From Denitratisoma oestradiolicum (GTDB lineage: Bacteria > Pseudomonadota > Gammaproteobacteria > Burkholderiales > Rhodocyclaceae): 64,000 nucleotides of DNA. Shown piece after piece: positions 17,137 to 25,667 of the stretch (position 1 is the stretch's first letter; every line of letters starts with the position of its first letter). The stretch spans positions 3,452,001 to 3,516,000 of the forward strand of contig NZ_LR778301.1 in assembly GCF_902813185.1 (NCBI RefSeq), read 5' to 3'. Below the pieces are notes generated by a model that did no database searches, was not told the origin of the DNA, and was given only the letters and a program-made list of their open reading frames with translations. Position numbers and translations under genes: made by a program.

Positions 17137-18588
17137 TTACTTGTTACCTCCGCTCGGCAGTTCCATGGTCGCAGTACCCTTGACGTGATCGCCCATGCTG
17201 TTGGAACCGCGCAGATTGAGTGTGATGACGCCCTTGCCGTCCACCACCTGCTTGTCGGCGATGGAGGCCGACAAGCACATGGTGTCGCCCACCACGTTGG
17301 ACGTGCCCAGGCGGATTTCCACCCCGGTCACCCGGGCCTCGGGGCCAGCCCAGTCCCCCAGATAGCGGGAGCACAGGCCATTGCTGGTGAGCACATTCAT
17401 GAACAGGTCCTTGAGTCCCGCCCGCTTCGCCGCAGCCACTTCGTGATGGATGTCCTCGAAGTCGCGGGTGGCGATGGCACCGCCCACCACCAGACGGGTG
17501 GTGACGTCGATGGGCCACAGAGGCAGTTCCTCGCCGACAGCCACCTCCTCATAGCGCCGGGTGGCGGTGTTGCGCGCCGGCTGGGCCGGACGAAACATGG
17601 GCAGGGTCATTTCCGGATCCGTGTCGATGAACACCAGCTCCAGGTCCATGCCGATCTTCACCAGTTCCGGCGGGCAATGGACGATGTTGGTCAGGAAGCG
17701 CGTCCCCTCGGCCAGTTCCACCAGACCGACGATGTAGGGATAGGTCATGAAGGGCATCTGCGGATAGACCGGCTCGACGAAGCTGTAGAGCTTGGCCTTG
17801 CCGCTGGCCACCTGATGGCCCAGATCGTAGGAACCGCACTGGGGGCAGCGCACCACCGGCGGGTGGGCCAGGCGGCCGCAGCCGCCGCACTTCTGGATGC
17901 GCAGCTCCCGGGCCTTGCAGCCTTCCCAGAAGAAGGCGGTTTCCTTCATCACACCCGGGCGCGGACGCTGCAGCAGGTGCTTGGGGATCTTGGCCATCTG
18001 CTCCTTCTTGGCCTGCCGCTTCGCCAGGTCCTCCGCCGTCAGTTCCCGGGGCTTGAAGTGGAAGGTGCGGAATTTCCAGGTGCCGGCGGGCTCACCCTGC
18101 TGGTTGGTGAATTCCGTCAGGGCGGTGAGGAAAACCCCCGTGCCCAGGCCCGTGGTCTTCAGGTCGGAGATCTCCACCACCGAGAGGGTACCGGTGAGCT
18201 GCTCGCCCAGCTTCAGGGGCCGCGGGTAGCGCTCTTCGGTGTTGGCGCCGACTGTGCCACGGTAGCCGGCCTCCGCCAGGAGTTTCATGGCCCGGCTGCG
18301 GGGGCAGCTGGGATCCGGGATGCGGGGAATGTTTCCCGCCAGAGTCCACACTCCCAGCATCGCCGGCGGCGCGATGACTTCACCATAAGGTGAACGGGCC
18401 GCCACATTCGGATCCGTGAAGATCGGATTCTTCTCGCCGATGGCGTCGCACCAGCTGCGGATGGTGGGCTGATTGACCGGATCACGGGCCTGCTGGGGGG
18501 TACCTTTCTGCCCGATCAGCGCCCGCAACTGGGTCAGCAGCTCAGCCTCGTCCATGTTCGACATCTTGCTTGTTCCCTCGCTCGTCAT
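17137..18588 (-). CDS. MaoC-DUF35-MaoC fusion, steroid enoyl-CoA hydratase (ChsH2-ChsH1-like)
   Basis: 483 residues in three parts. An N-terminal hot-dog domain (about 20-185) precedes a DUF35 region (about 215-335) with a rubredoxin-like zinc finger CGGCG...CPQCG and an OB fold; a second hot-dog domain (about 345-480) follows. The second keeps the hydratase D-x4-H motif (RDFEDIHHE). The first has AIGEKNPIFTD, where the usual Asp and His are Glu and Phe, so it is probably structural. This equals ChsH2 fused to ChsH1, the hydratase that feeds Ltp2 during sterol side-chain degradation. The ATG at 18588 overlaps the alpha-subunit stop (TGATG); an ATG at 18564 preceded by GAGGG is the alternative. 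Confidence 0.82.
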   Translation of the reverse strand: MTSEGTSKMSNMDEAELLTQLRALIGQKGTPQQARDPVNQPTIRSWCDAIGEKNPIFTDPNVAARSPYGEVIAPPAMLGVWTLAGNIPRIPDPSCPRSRAMKLLAEAGYRGTVGANTEERYPRPLKLGEQLTGTLSVVEISDLKTTGLGTGVFLTALTEFTNQQGEPAGTWKFRTFHFKPRELTAEDLAKRQAKKEQMAKIPKHLLQRPRPGVMKETAFFWEGCKARELRIQKCGGCGRLAHPPVVRCPQCGSYDLGHQVASGKAKLYSFVEPVYPQMPFMTYPYIVGLVELAEGTRFLTNIVHCPPELVKIGMDLELVFIDTDPEMTLPMFRPAQPARNTATRRYEEVAVGEELPLWPIDVTTRLVVGGAIATRDFEDIHHEVAAAKRAGLKDLFMNVLTSNGLCSRYLGDWAGPEARVTGVEIRLGTSNVVGDTMCLSASIADKQVVDGKGVITLNLRGSNSMGDHVKGTATMELPSGGNK

Positions 18589-21452
18589 CAGTGAATCTTC
18601 TCGATCTCCACCCGGGTCGCCCGGTCGGTGGAACCCGGGGTGTGCTCGGTTTCCCGGGGGTGGATGTGGAAATAACCGCCCGCCAGCTGCAGCGGATTGA
18701 TCGGGTTGGGAGTCACCGAGGTGTAGGTGGTGCGGCCCTTGGCCATGAAGGGCTCCCAGGCGTGATACACGGTGACCTGGCCGGGCCGATGAGCCGGCGC
18801 CACCTTGGCCATCAGCTGGGCGGAACTGACGTCGTTGAACAGCCGCACCTGGTCGCCGTCCTTGATACCCCGAGCCGCCGCATCCTCGACGCTGATGTAG
18901 ATCACCGGCTGGCCCCGGTTCAGCTGCTGCATGTGACGCTGATCGCGCCAGGAGGAATGGATCGACCAGCGCGTATGGCCACCGGTGAGATGCAAGGGGT
19001 AGTTGCCGCCGATGTTGGGCTGATCCTTATGGACCGGCAGCACCTCGCCCAATTCCTCGTAGAAGGGATGGTCGATGCAGAACTGCATGCGCCGGGTCAT
19101 GGTCGGCCAGGGCATCTTCTTCTCCGTGTGCCACAGGCCCGCGGTGATGGTCTCGTTCGGCTTCACGTCGGTGGCGTTGCCGATATTCAGGTAATCGTTA
19201 CCCAGGCCGGTGAAGCGCGTGAAACCTTTCTTCTTCAGCTTTTCCCAGTTCACGTCGCCGACGTTGGTGGATACATCCAGGATCAGGTCCAGGAACTCGG
19301 TGATGTTCTTTTCCGTGTAGCGTCCGCCGAAAGTGAATTCGTCATAGACGTCAAAGGTGCGCTCGTGGCCATGGCGATCCTTGAAGTGCTTCAGGCCCCG
19401 CTCGGCGGCACGCCGCTGGATGGTCTTCAGAATCAGGCAGTGGATTTCCCAGTCAGGCTTGGCCTCGGCGATCGGCTCCGCGGCCCGGGTCACCACCTGG
19501 GAGAAGGGCGACAGGGGCGTGGCCCAGGTGATATCGTCCTTCTCGTACCAGGCGGCGGCGGGCAGTACGTAGTCGCTGTTCAGCGCTGTATTGCTCATGC
19601 GCCAGTCGATGGTCACCATCAGATCCAGCTTGGGCAGCAGGCGGTCCGCCACCTTGTCGAAGGCGCGGAAGCGGCGCAGGATGTTGCCGCCGGCTTCGAA
19701 CAGGATCCGCGGCCGGGCAGTGGGCTTCGCCTGCCAGCCATTGGCCACCGCCTCCTGCATGTAGGCATCCAGGGAACGCTTCATGGCCGGATCCCACTTC
19801 TCGCTACGGCCGTAGGTGTCCTCCATGCCGCCCAGGTTGTAGAGCCAGAGCAGGCTGGAGATGGAATCACCGCCCTTGTACTTCTCCCGACCCAGGTCGA
19901 ACATGGTCATCTCGGTGGTGTAGCCCTTCCATTTCCGCTTCAGGATCTCCGGCGCCATGGACAAGCCCATGGCTGCCAGGGCCAGCTTGGGCGAGCGTTG
20001 GCCGGTGGCCATCGACAGGGCGCCCACCGCATCCACCGACAGGTAGGGGAAGCCCATGTAGCCAGCGCCCTTGCGCCCCATCTGCCCCGACAGGGCAAAG
20101 CAGAGGATCTGGGCCCGCTCCATCTCGATGCCGTGATAGAACTTGGAGAAGTTGGACTGGGTGATGCAGGTGGCGGCACGGGCCTTGGCCAGCCTCCGCC
20201 CCAGGTCGCGGATGGTTTCCGGATCGACGCCGCAGATGGCCATTGCCTTCTCCGGCGCGTATTGCTGCAGGTGTTGGCGCAGGCGGGCGAACACCGGCGT
20301 CACCTTGAGCTTGCCGGCCGCGCCTTGCACCTCGAACTCCCCTTCCAGGGCTGGCACCATCCGGCCCAGGGCCAGGGAGTCCTGGGGCGCCAGGACAATT
20401 TCCTTCGCTGCCTCGTCATAGAGGTAGAAGCGGTCCTCCGCTCCTCCCGACTTCATGTCGGATTCACGCAGGAAGCGGCCGTTGTCGACACGCACCAGGA
20501 AGGGCAGGTCGGTCTGTTCCTGGACGAACTTGCGGTTGTAGATGCCCTCCTCGATCATCACATGGGCCATGGACAGGCCCAGGGCCGCGTCGGTGGCCAC
20601 CTTCACCGGCACCCACTGGTCGGCATGGACCGCGGAAGACGAGTAGTCGGGAGCAATGGTGATCACCTTGGCGCCGTTGTAACGGGCCTCGGTAATGAAA
20701 TGGGCGTTGGGGATCTGGGTGTAGATCGGATTGCCGCCCCAGATGAAGATCAGGTCGGAATGGAACAGGTCATCGGAGGAGCTGCAAAACGTCATCTTGC
20801 CCATCGTCACCCCGACGCCGGGCCGGTGGTCGCCGATCTCGGTGTTCACGTCCAGCACCGGGGTGTCCAGCACCAGGGTGGTACGCAGCATCGCCAGGCC
20901 GGCGCCGCCGTTGGTCTGGGCGGTACCCTGATCCCAGACGACGGAGCCGGGGCCGTCGCTGCTGATCATCACGTCGATCATCTTGTCGGCGATGTCGTTC
21001 AGCGCCTCGTCCCAGCTGACCCGCTTCCAACCGCCGCCGCCGCGCTCGCCCACCCGCTTCAACGGATGGCGCAGGCGCGACTCGTCGTACATCCGTTCCG
21101 AATAGCAGGCGCCCTTCTGGCAGCCACGGGGGTTGTAGTCGGGGATCTTGGGATCGATGGGCTCGTAGATGCCGGCCTGCTCCTCGCGCCAGACCACACC
21201 GTCCTTCACATATACGTTCCAGTTGCAGCCGCGCTGGTACCAGCAGTTCACGAAGTGGGTACCCTTGGCCACGCTGTCCCACTTCCACTTGCCCCGATAC
21301 ACGTCCTCGAAACCGCTGTAGGTCACGTCGGCAAACTTGAAGGGGGTCGCCGCCTCGGCGCTGCCCATGCCGCCCTTCCACTGCAACTGCACCAGGGAAA
21401 GGGCCAGGGCGCCGCCGGTGTTCTTGATGAAACTGCGCCGTGTCATTGTCAT
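18588..21452 (-). CDS. Molybdopterin-dependent dehydrogenase alpha subunit (ethylbenzene / steroid C25 dehydrogenase family)
   Basis: 954 residues, the catalytic subunit of a DMSO-reductase type II enzyme. The twin-arginine leader TRRSFIK (4-10) marks folded export to the periplasm. His66, Cys70, Cys76 and Cys111 fit the FS0 [4Fe-4S] site; the His-Cys and last Cys-Cys spacings match those of nitrate reductase NarG, with a longer middle spacing. Asp208 in NTEIGDHRPG is the probable molybdenum ligand. Family members hydroxylate hydrocarbons with water (ethylbenzene, sterol C25, p-cymene). The neighbouring hydratase and aldolase favour a sterol side chain; the exact carbon is not shown. GAGGAG 7 nt upstream supports the start. 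Confidence 0.9.
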   Translation of the reverse strand: MTMTRRSFIKNTGGALALSLVQLQWKGGMGSAEAATPFKFADVTYSGFEDVYRGKWKWDSVAKGTHFVNCWYQRGCNWNVYVKDGVVWREEQAGIYEPIDPKIPDYNPRGCQKGACYSERMYDESRLRHPLKRVGERGGGGWKRVSWDEALNDIADKMIDVMISSDGPGSVVWDQGTAQTNGGAGLAMLRTTLVLDTPVLDVNTEIGDHRPGVGVTMGKMTFCSSSDDLFHSDLIFIWGGNPIYTQIPNAHFITEARYNGAKVITIAPDYSSSAVHADQWVPVKVATDAALGLSMAHVMIEEGIYNRKFVQEQTDLPFLVRVDNGRFLRESDMKSGGAEDRFYLYDEAAKEIVLAPQDSLALGRMVPALEGEFEVQGAAGKLKVTPVFARLRQHLQQYAPEKAMAICGVDPETIRDLGRRLAKARAATCITQSNFSKFYHGIEMERAQILCFALSGQMGRKGAGYMGFPYLSVDAVGALSMATGQRSPKLALAAMGLSMAPEILKRKWKGYTTEMTMFDLGREKYKGGDSISSLLWLYNLGGMEDTYGRSEKWDPAMKRSLDAYMQEAVANGWQAKPTARPRILFEAGGNILRRFRAFDKVADRLLPKLDLMVTIDWRMSNTALNSDYVLPAAAWYEKDDITWATPLSPFSQVVTRAAEPIAEAKPDWEIHCLILKTIQRRAAERGLKHFKDRHGHERTFDVYDEFTFGGRYTEKNITEFLDLILDVSTNVGDVNWEKLKKKGFTRFTGLGNDYLNIGNATDVKPNETITAGLWHTEKKMPWPTMTRRMQFCIDHPFYEELGEVLPVHKDQPNIGGNYPLHLTGGHTRWSIHSSWRDQRHMQQLNRGQPVIYISVEDAAARGIKDGDQVRLFNDVSSAQLMAKVAPAHRPGQVTVYHAWEPFMAKGRTTYTSVTPNPINPLQLAGGYFHIHPRETEHTPGSTDRATRVEIEKIH

Positions 21453-21467
21453 TGTCGCGCTCCTCTT

Positions 21468-21511
21468 GGGAAAACGAAGGGCCGTCCCGAGTTTTCCCGC
21501 CCCTTGAGGGG
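21468..21511 (-). other. Intercistronic stem-loops between beta and alpha subunit genes
   Basis: In the 94-nt gap, GGGAAAAC (21468-21475) pairs with GTTTTCCC (21491-21498), and CCCC-TTGA-GGGG follows at 21500-21511. The first hairpin ends just upstream of the alpha ribosome binding site, so it could affect mRNA processing or subunit stoichiometry. Confidence 0.5.
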
Positions 21512-21546
21512 AGAACCGAGCACAGCGAGGTTTTCGGGGTGGTTTC

Positions 21547-22617
21547 TCATAGATTGGCCGGGTCCTGGACGAAGTCCGGGAAGATGTCTTCGGGCCACTT
21601 GTAGACGATCAAGGTGTCCATCAGCTCGGAGGGCAGGCCCTTGGCTTTTTTCTCTTTCTCGACCTCCAGCACCGCCAGCACTTCCTTGACCCGCGGACCG
21701 AACAGGCCTTCCAGGTATTCCGTGGGGATGCGCGGCTTGGAGGTATCCACCTTGCCGTTCATATCCACTGCGGGCGGCGACAGGGGCGGCACGTAATAGA
21801 CGTTGGGCTGGGTACCGTACTCCTGGTGCAGGGGCAGGGCCACCTTGAACTTGTGCACCAGCTTGTGGATTGGGCCGTTCTCGTCGTCCAGATAGCCGAC
21901 GAAGCGCAGCCGGCCCGGGCACTGGCGAGCACAGGCGGGCGCCACACCCTTTTCCACCCGGGGGAAGCAGAAGATGCACTTCTGGCCCACATCCCGCACA
22001 TGGTTGTAATAGATGCGCTTGTAGGGACAAGCCTCCATGCAGAAGCGGAAACCCTTGCACTGCTTGTCGTTGATCAGGACGACACCGTCCTCGTCGCGCT
22101 TGTAGATGGCGCCGCGGGGACAGGCCTCCAGGCACGCCGGATGGGTGCAGTGGTTGCAGATGCGGGGCAGGTAGAAGAAATGGGAATTGGGGTATTCGCC
22201 GCCGCCCTCATCCTCGTCCCAGTTGGGGCCCCATTCCGGATCTTCGCCCTTGGCGTTGACCGGTTTCAGATAGGTGGTCTTACCCTTGCCGCCGTAGAAG
22301 ACTTCTTCCTTATTGAACTTCCAGGCATCGCCGAACTCGTCCCGGGTCGGGATCTTGCTGGGCCGGGGGTTTCCCTTCTCGTCCCAGCCGCCGCCCATGC
22401 CTTCCCAGTTCTTCGGCGTGCCCTTGCCAGGCATGGTGTTCACCACAGCCCACCATTGGTTGTCCATGCCCTCGTCCCGGGTCCATTGCCGCTTGCAGGA
22501 AATGGAGCAGGTGTGGCAGCCCAGGCACTTGTTCAGGTCGAAGACCATCGCCAGCTGGCGTTGGGGTTTCTGCAAAGCACCGTCGATTTCACGGCCGGTG
22601 GTAGTTTTCTCGCTCAT
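21547..22617 (-). CDS. Iron-sulfur beta subunit of the Mo-dehydrogenase (EbdB/NarH-like)
   Basis: 356 residues. Four cysteine clusters carry electrons from alpha to gamma: Cys31/34/37/41, Cys154/157/162/166, Cys187/193/197 and Cys214/217/229/233. The third has Phe190 where a fourth ligand could be, as expected for a [3Fe-4S] centre, so the set is three [4Fe-4S] plus one [3Fe-4S]. It has no leader of its own and would be exported together with the twin-arginine alpha subunit. The start at 22617 is supported by GGAGG 9-10 nt upstream; a longer frame from 22647 overlaps the gamma gene. It begins 19 nt after the gamma stop. Confidence 0.94.
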   Translation of the reverse strand: MSEKTTTGREIDGALQKPQRQLAMVFDLNKCLGCHTCSISCKRQWTRDEGMDNQWWAVVNTMPGKGTPKNWEGMGGGWDEKGNPRPSKIPTRDEFGDAWKFNKEEVFYGGKGKTTYLKPVNAKGEDPEWGPNWDEDEGGGEYPNSHFFYLPRICNHCTHPACLEACPRGAIYKRDEDGVVLINDKQCKGFRFCMEACPYKRIYYNHVRDVGQKCIFCFPRVEKGVAPACARQCPGRLRFVGYLDDENGPIHKLVHKFKVALPLHQEYGTQPNVYYVPPLSPPAVDMNGKVDTSKPRIPTEYLEGLFGPRVKEVLAVLEVEKEKKAKGLPSELMDTLIVYKWPEDIFPDFVQDPANL

Positions 22618-22636
22618 GTCCTGTTTCCTCCGGCCC

Positions 22637-23287
22637 TCAGGCCTCAACCGTCAGGTCCAGCCAGGCAGGCGAGAAAGCCTTGATCCCGGCCCGCTCCAGA
22701 TTGCTGCCCTCCCACACCGCAAAGGAGGTGCGCAGGGCTTGGCCCGGAACGATCTGTATCGCGCTGGCTGCTTCTTTTTCCACCCGCAGGGTGCGACGCA
22801 TCACGATGGACCAGCGACCATTGCCATGGACGGCCTGGGCGCTGATGGAGGTATCGTCCACCACCCGCGAAGTACCGATGCCGGTGGCCACATCGCTGCG
22901 GGCCCGGGCCGGGTGGTCCGCCCGCCAGTACCAGAGATTCACCGGCGCCCCCTCCATACCCATAAACAAGGGCGCATTCTCGGAAAGGGGGAACAGCATC
23001 GCCGCCGCATCGGGGAAATCGGTGTTCTCGATGCGCTGATCGTTTTTCGTCGGGTCCAGCCATTCCAGGCGAAAGGCAATCTCGTCGGCATTGCGCAGGG
23101 CCTTCACCTCCAGGCTCTTGGTCTGCCCATAGGGCTTTTCCTGCCACTTGGCTGCGATGTACTTGGTGGGCTGCATCGCAGCCGGCGCCTGCATCAGGGC
23201 CACCGTCTCGCCCTTGGCAACACTCCAGACTGAAGCTGCCGGATTGCCCAGCACATCTCCATTCACATCCACTCGTTTGACCAGCAT
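22637..23287 (-). CDS. Heme b-binding gamma subunit of the Mo-dehydrogenase (EbdC-like)
   Basis: 216 residues, beta-rich, of the ethylbenzene-dehydrogenase gamma family. The heme b in this family is held by a methionine and a lysine; candidates here are Met109 or Met111 (LFMGMEGAPVNLWYW) and Lys203 (RAGIKAFSP). It would pass electrons from the beta subunit to a periplasmic cytochrome c. No signal peptide is visible, so export with the alpha-beta pair is expected. AGGAGG 4 nt before the ATG is a strong ribosome binding site. It is the first gene of the long minus-strand operon. Confidence 0.88.
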   Translation of the reverse strand: MLVKRVDVNGDVLGNPAASVWSVAKGETVALMQAPAAMQPTKYIAAKWQEKPYGQTKSLEVKALRNADEIAFRLEWLDPTKNDQRIENTDFPDAAAMLFPLSENAPLFMGMEGAPVNLWYWRADHPARARSDVATGIGTSRVVDDTSISAQAVHGNGRWSIVMRRTLRVEKEAASAIQIVPGQALRTSFAVWEGSNLERAGIKAFSPAWLDLTVEA

Positions 23288-23353
23288 GACTCCTCCTGAT
23301 TCCTGTTGCGGGGCACCGCCTCCCGAATCGGCCGGCGCATCACCTTATTCCAC

Positions 23354-23407
23354 ATACCGAACGTTCGTTATTTTTGTTATTATTCTTCGTGCCCGCGCAA
23401 TTTGCAA
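23354..23407 (-). promoter_or_regulatory. Promoter with overlapping TetR-type operator upstream of the Mo-dehydrogenase operon
   Basis: On the minus strand, TTGCAA (23407-23402), 17 nt, then AATAAT (23384-23379) form a sigma70-like promoter. Immediately downstream, ATACCGAACGTTCGTTAT (23354-23371) is an 18-bp inverted repeat with one mismatched pair and a perfect CGAACGTTCG core, typical of TetR-family operators. Its position over the expected transcription start implies repression. The same core was not seen upstream of the TetR gene at 3705-4340, so the cognate regulator is not identified. Confidence 0.6.
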
Positions 23408-23410
23408 GTA

Positions 23411-23833
23411 CTTTTCTAGACCCTGAGGAAATTTTCGGGAGGCGCCATGAATTATGGTGCTGGATCGAATCAGCCTGGCCGCCGGGCACCAACCCCACTA
23501 CACACTCCCTGTGAAGGAAAGCGCCGCCCCGGACTCGGGCCATGGAGCGGCTGGCTGGCGGACGTCAGCGCCTTCTGCGCCGAAGTGGATCGTGTTCACC
23601 CTGACTGGACACGGGAATTCCTGCACCCCAAAGCGGATGCCGCAGCGGCCAAGGCCACATCCCTTCGGGTTGAGATCATAAGCAAGGGACCAGATCAAAC
23701 TGAAGGCGGCTAAGCGCTGAAAGGTGGCCCACAACCCAATATCTTCGAAAATGGGCTCAAGGATTCCAGCAGATAGCCGTTGATCCATTTCGTACAGGGA
23801 TAGAACCCGCCCGGAATTTTCACAGGAACCATC
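23411..23833. promoter_or_regulatory. Intergenic stretch with a candidate sigma28 promoter for the YjfB-like gene
   Basis: I see no convincing gene in these 423 bases; short frames on both strands lack family resemblance. TCAAGGAT (23757-23764), an 11-nt spacer and GCCGTTGA (23776-23783) match the FliA (sigma28) pattern TAAAGTTT-N11-GCCGATAA at 11 of 16 positions, 50 nt before the YjfB-like start. Confidence 0.35.
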
Positions 23834-24034
23834 ATGGATGCAATGTCCATCGCTTCCCTTGCCACCGAAATGAGCCAGGTCCGCACCGCCAATGCGGTGC
23901 AAATGGCTGTACTGAAAAAGACCATGGACCTGCAAGGTCAGGGGGCGGTTCAACTGGTACAGGCGGCAGCGCAGACCTTGCAGAGCTACAACAATCCGCC
24001 TCACCTAGGCAGGCTCGTCAATGTGCATGCTTGA
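23834..24034 (+). CDS. YjfB-family putative motility protein
   Basis: 66 residues. The pattern MSIASLATEMSQ, QVRTANAVQMAVLKKTMD and a C-terminal QTLQSYNNPPHLGRLVN is that of the YjfB family, small proteins often linked to motility genes and of unknown function. AGGA 6-7 nt before the ATG is a weak ribosome binding site. A candidate sigma28 promoter upstream fits flagellar co-regulation. The metalloprotease gene starts 12 nt later, so the two are probably cotranscribed. Confidence 0.8.
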   Translation: MDAMSIASLATEMSQVRTANAVQMAVLKKTMDLQGQGAVQLVQAAAQTLQSYNNPPHLGRLVNVHA

Positions 24035-24046
24035 GGGTCTGTATCC

Positions 24047-25555
24047 ATGATTCAGCCCAGCTCATCAAGCTACCCCCGCGATCACGTAGCCAACCTTCCG
24101 ACAAATTACAACAAAGCGAACACATCCCTCCCGACGGGGTCGTCTTCCTCCTCGCCATCGTCCATCGTCTCATTATCCAGTCAGGCCCTTGCCCTGGCGG
24201 ATACAAGCGCCCCCAAGGTCACCCGCTTCGCCCCTCGCGATGGACAGCGCGATGTCTTGATTTCGTCGAACATTTCCGTGACTTTTTCCGAGACCGTCAG
24301 AGCCGGGACGGGAAACATCTATCTCCGGGATGAAAGCGGCAATCTGATCGAATCGTTCGATGTGGCAAACAGCAGCAGAATCTCCATCAAGGGGAAACAG
24401 CTAAAAATCGACCCCACGGACAAATTGGCCAATGGCACCCGTTATTTCGTCTCCTTCGGGGCCGGCACGATTACAGACCTGGCTGGAAATTTATTTCAGG
24501 ACCGGGGCGGATATGACTTCACGACAGTGAAGGAGAAAGTCGCACCCAAGGTAGTGAGTTTCTTCCCGTCGGATGGAACCACGGGGGTTTCGCCCTCCCA
24601 GAACATCTATGTCACGTTCTCCGAAAACATAAAACGGGGCAACGGGGAAATCCTCCTGAAGGACAGCAAGGGCAAGATTGTGGAACGCTACAAGGCCCAA
24701 AGCAGCGGCAATATCTCCATCAGCGGAAACATGCTCGTCATCAACCCGGGGGTGACGCTCGGGACCGACAAGAAGTATGTCGTGGAATTCGGCGCGGGTT
24801 CCATCAAGGATCTGGCCGACAACAAATTCAAAGGCTCGAAATCCTACGATTTCAAGACTGCGACCACCGACATCCCTGCCACTGTTCCAGCCAGTGCGCC
24901 GGAAAATACCGACCCGACAACCCACTTCAACATCACGGTCGATTACACGGGCGATCAAAGCTACCTGACCTACTTCGATCAGGCCAAGACCCTGTGGGAA
25001 AGCATCATTACTGCCGATCTGCCCGACATCAACGGCATTGACGATCTCCAGATCTCCGCCCAGGTCAATGCCATTGACGGCGCCGGTGGCGTACTCGGTT
25101 CCGCAGGACCCACATTCGTCCGCTCCGGCAGCAATCTGCCCTATCAGGGGCAGATGCAGTTCGACAGCGCAGACATCGCCGGTATGGTGTCAAACGGCAC
25201 CCTGCTGAAGGTCATCCTCCACGAAATGGGCCATGTACTGGGTCTGGGCACACTCTGGAGCACATTCGGATTCAACAGCACAGTTGGGCAGTACACGGGT
25301 GCCCAGGGGCTGGCGGCCTATAAAGCCATGTCCGGGGGCAATCCCGCAGCCACCTTCGTTCCCCTGGAAACAACGGGTGGTGCCGGCACGGCCAACGTCC
25401 ATTGGTCCGAAAGCGTCTTCAATAGTGAATTGATGACCGGCTACGCCGAAAACTCGAGCAACATGCCCTTGAGCATCCTGACGATCTCGGCGCTGGACGA
25501 TCTGGGCTACGAGGTGGATACCAGTAAAGCCGAGAGCTATACGGTCGGCGCATAG
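24047..25555 (+). CDS. Leishmanolysin-like metalloprotease with two SbsA-type Ig-like domains
   Basis: 502 residues. Two bacterial Ig-like domains (about 58-165 and 166-275, each opening AP/KV..F.P.DG..... and containing a conserved ISVTFSE or IYVTFSE strand) precede a zinc protease domain (about 295-500). The site HEMGHVLGLG gives His392, Glu393 and His396; His452 (VHW) is the likely third ligand and Met463 (ELMTG) the Met-turn, the arrangement of peptidase family M8. No Sec or twin-arginine signal is visible, so type I or flagellar-type export would be needed if it is extracellular. No RTX repeats are visible. GAGGG 9 nt upstream supports the start. Confidence 0.83.
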   Translation: MIQPSSSSYPRDHVANLPTNYNKANTSLPTGSSSSSPSSIVSLSSQALALADTSAPKVTRFAPRDGQRDVLISSNISVTFSETVRAGTGNIYLRDESGNLIESFDVANSSRISIKGKQLKIDPTDKLANGTRYFVSFGAGTITDLAGNLFQDRGGYDFTTVKEKVAPKVVSFFPSDGTTGVSPSQNIYVTFSENIKRGNGEILLKDSKGKIVERYKAQSSGNISISGNMLVINPGVTLGTDKKYVVEFGAGSIKDLADNKFKGSKSYDFKTATTDIPATVPASAPENTDPTTHFNITVDYTGDQSYLTYFDQAKTLWESIITADLPDINGIDDLQISAQVNAIDGAGGVLGSAGPTFVRSGSNLPYQGQMQFDSADIAGMVSNGTLLKVILHEMGHVLGLGTLWSTFGFNSTVGQYTGAQGLAAYKAMSGGNPAATFVPLETTGGAGTANVHWSESVFNSELMTGYAENSSNMPLSILTISALDDLGYEVDTSKAESYTVGA

Positions 25556-25667
25556 TCTTTAGCGGGCCGAAACAACGACTTTCCACTGCTTATTGGACTT
25601 TTGCCCGGTTCTGCCATGGGATTACCCTATGGTGGCATGTCATTTCCCGTGACTATCGGACGTCCCA

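Noticed and set aside
18570..21689. A 1039-codon open frame on the plus strand
   Set aside because: It is antisense to the clearly conserved alpha subunit, has a low-complexity His/Gly/Val-rich composition and shows no family motifs; long antisense frames are expected at this GC content.
23498..24004. A 168-codon open frame on the minus strand
   Set aside because: It is antisense to the YjfB-like gene and has no conserved motif.
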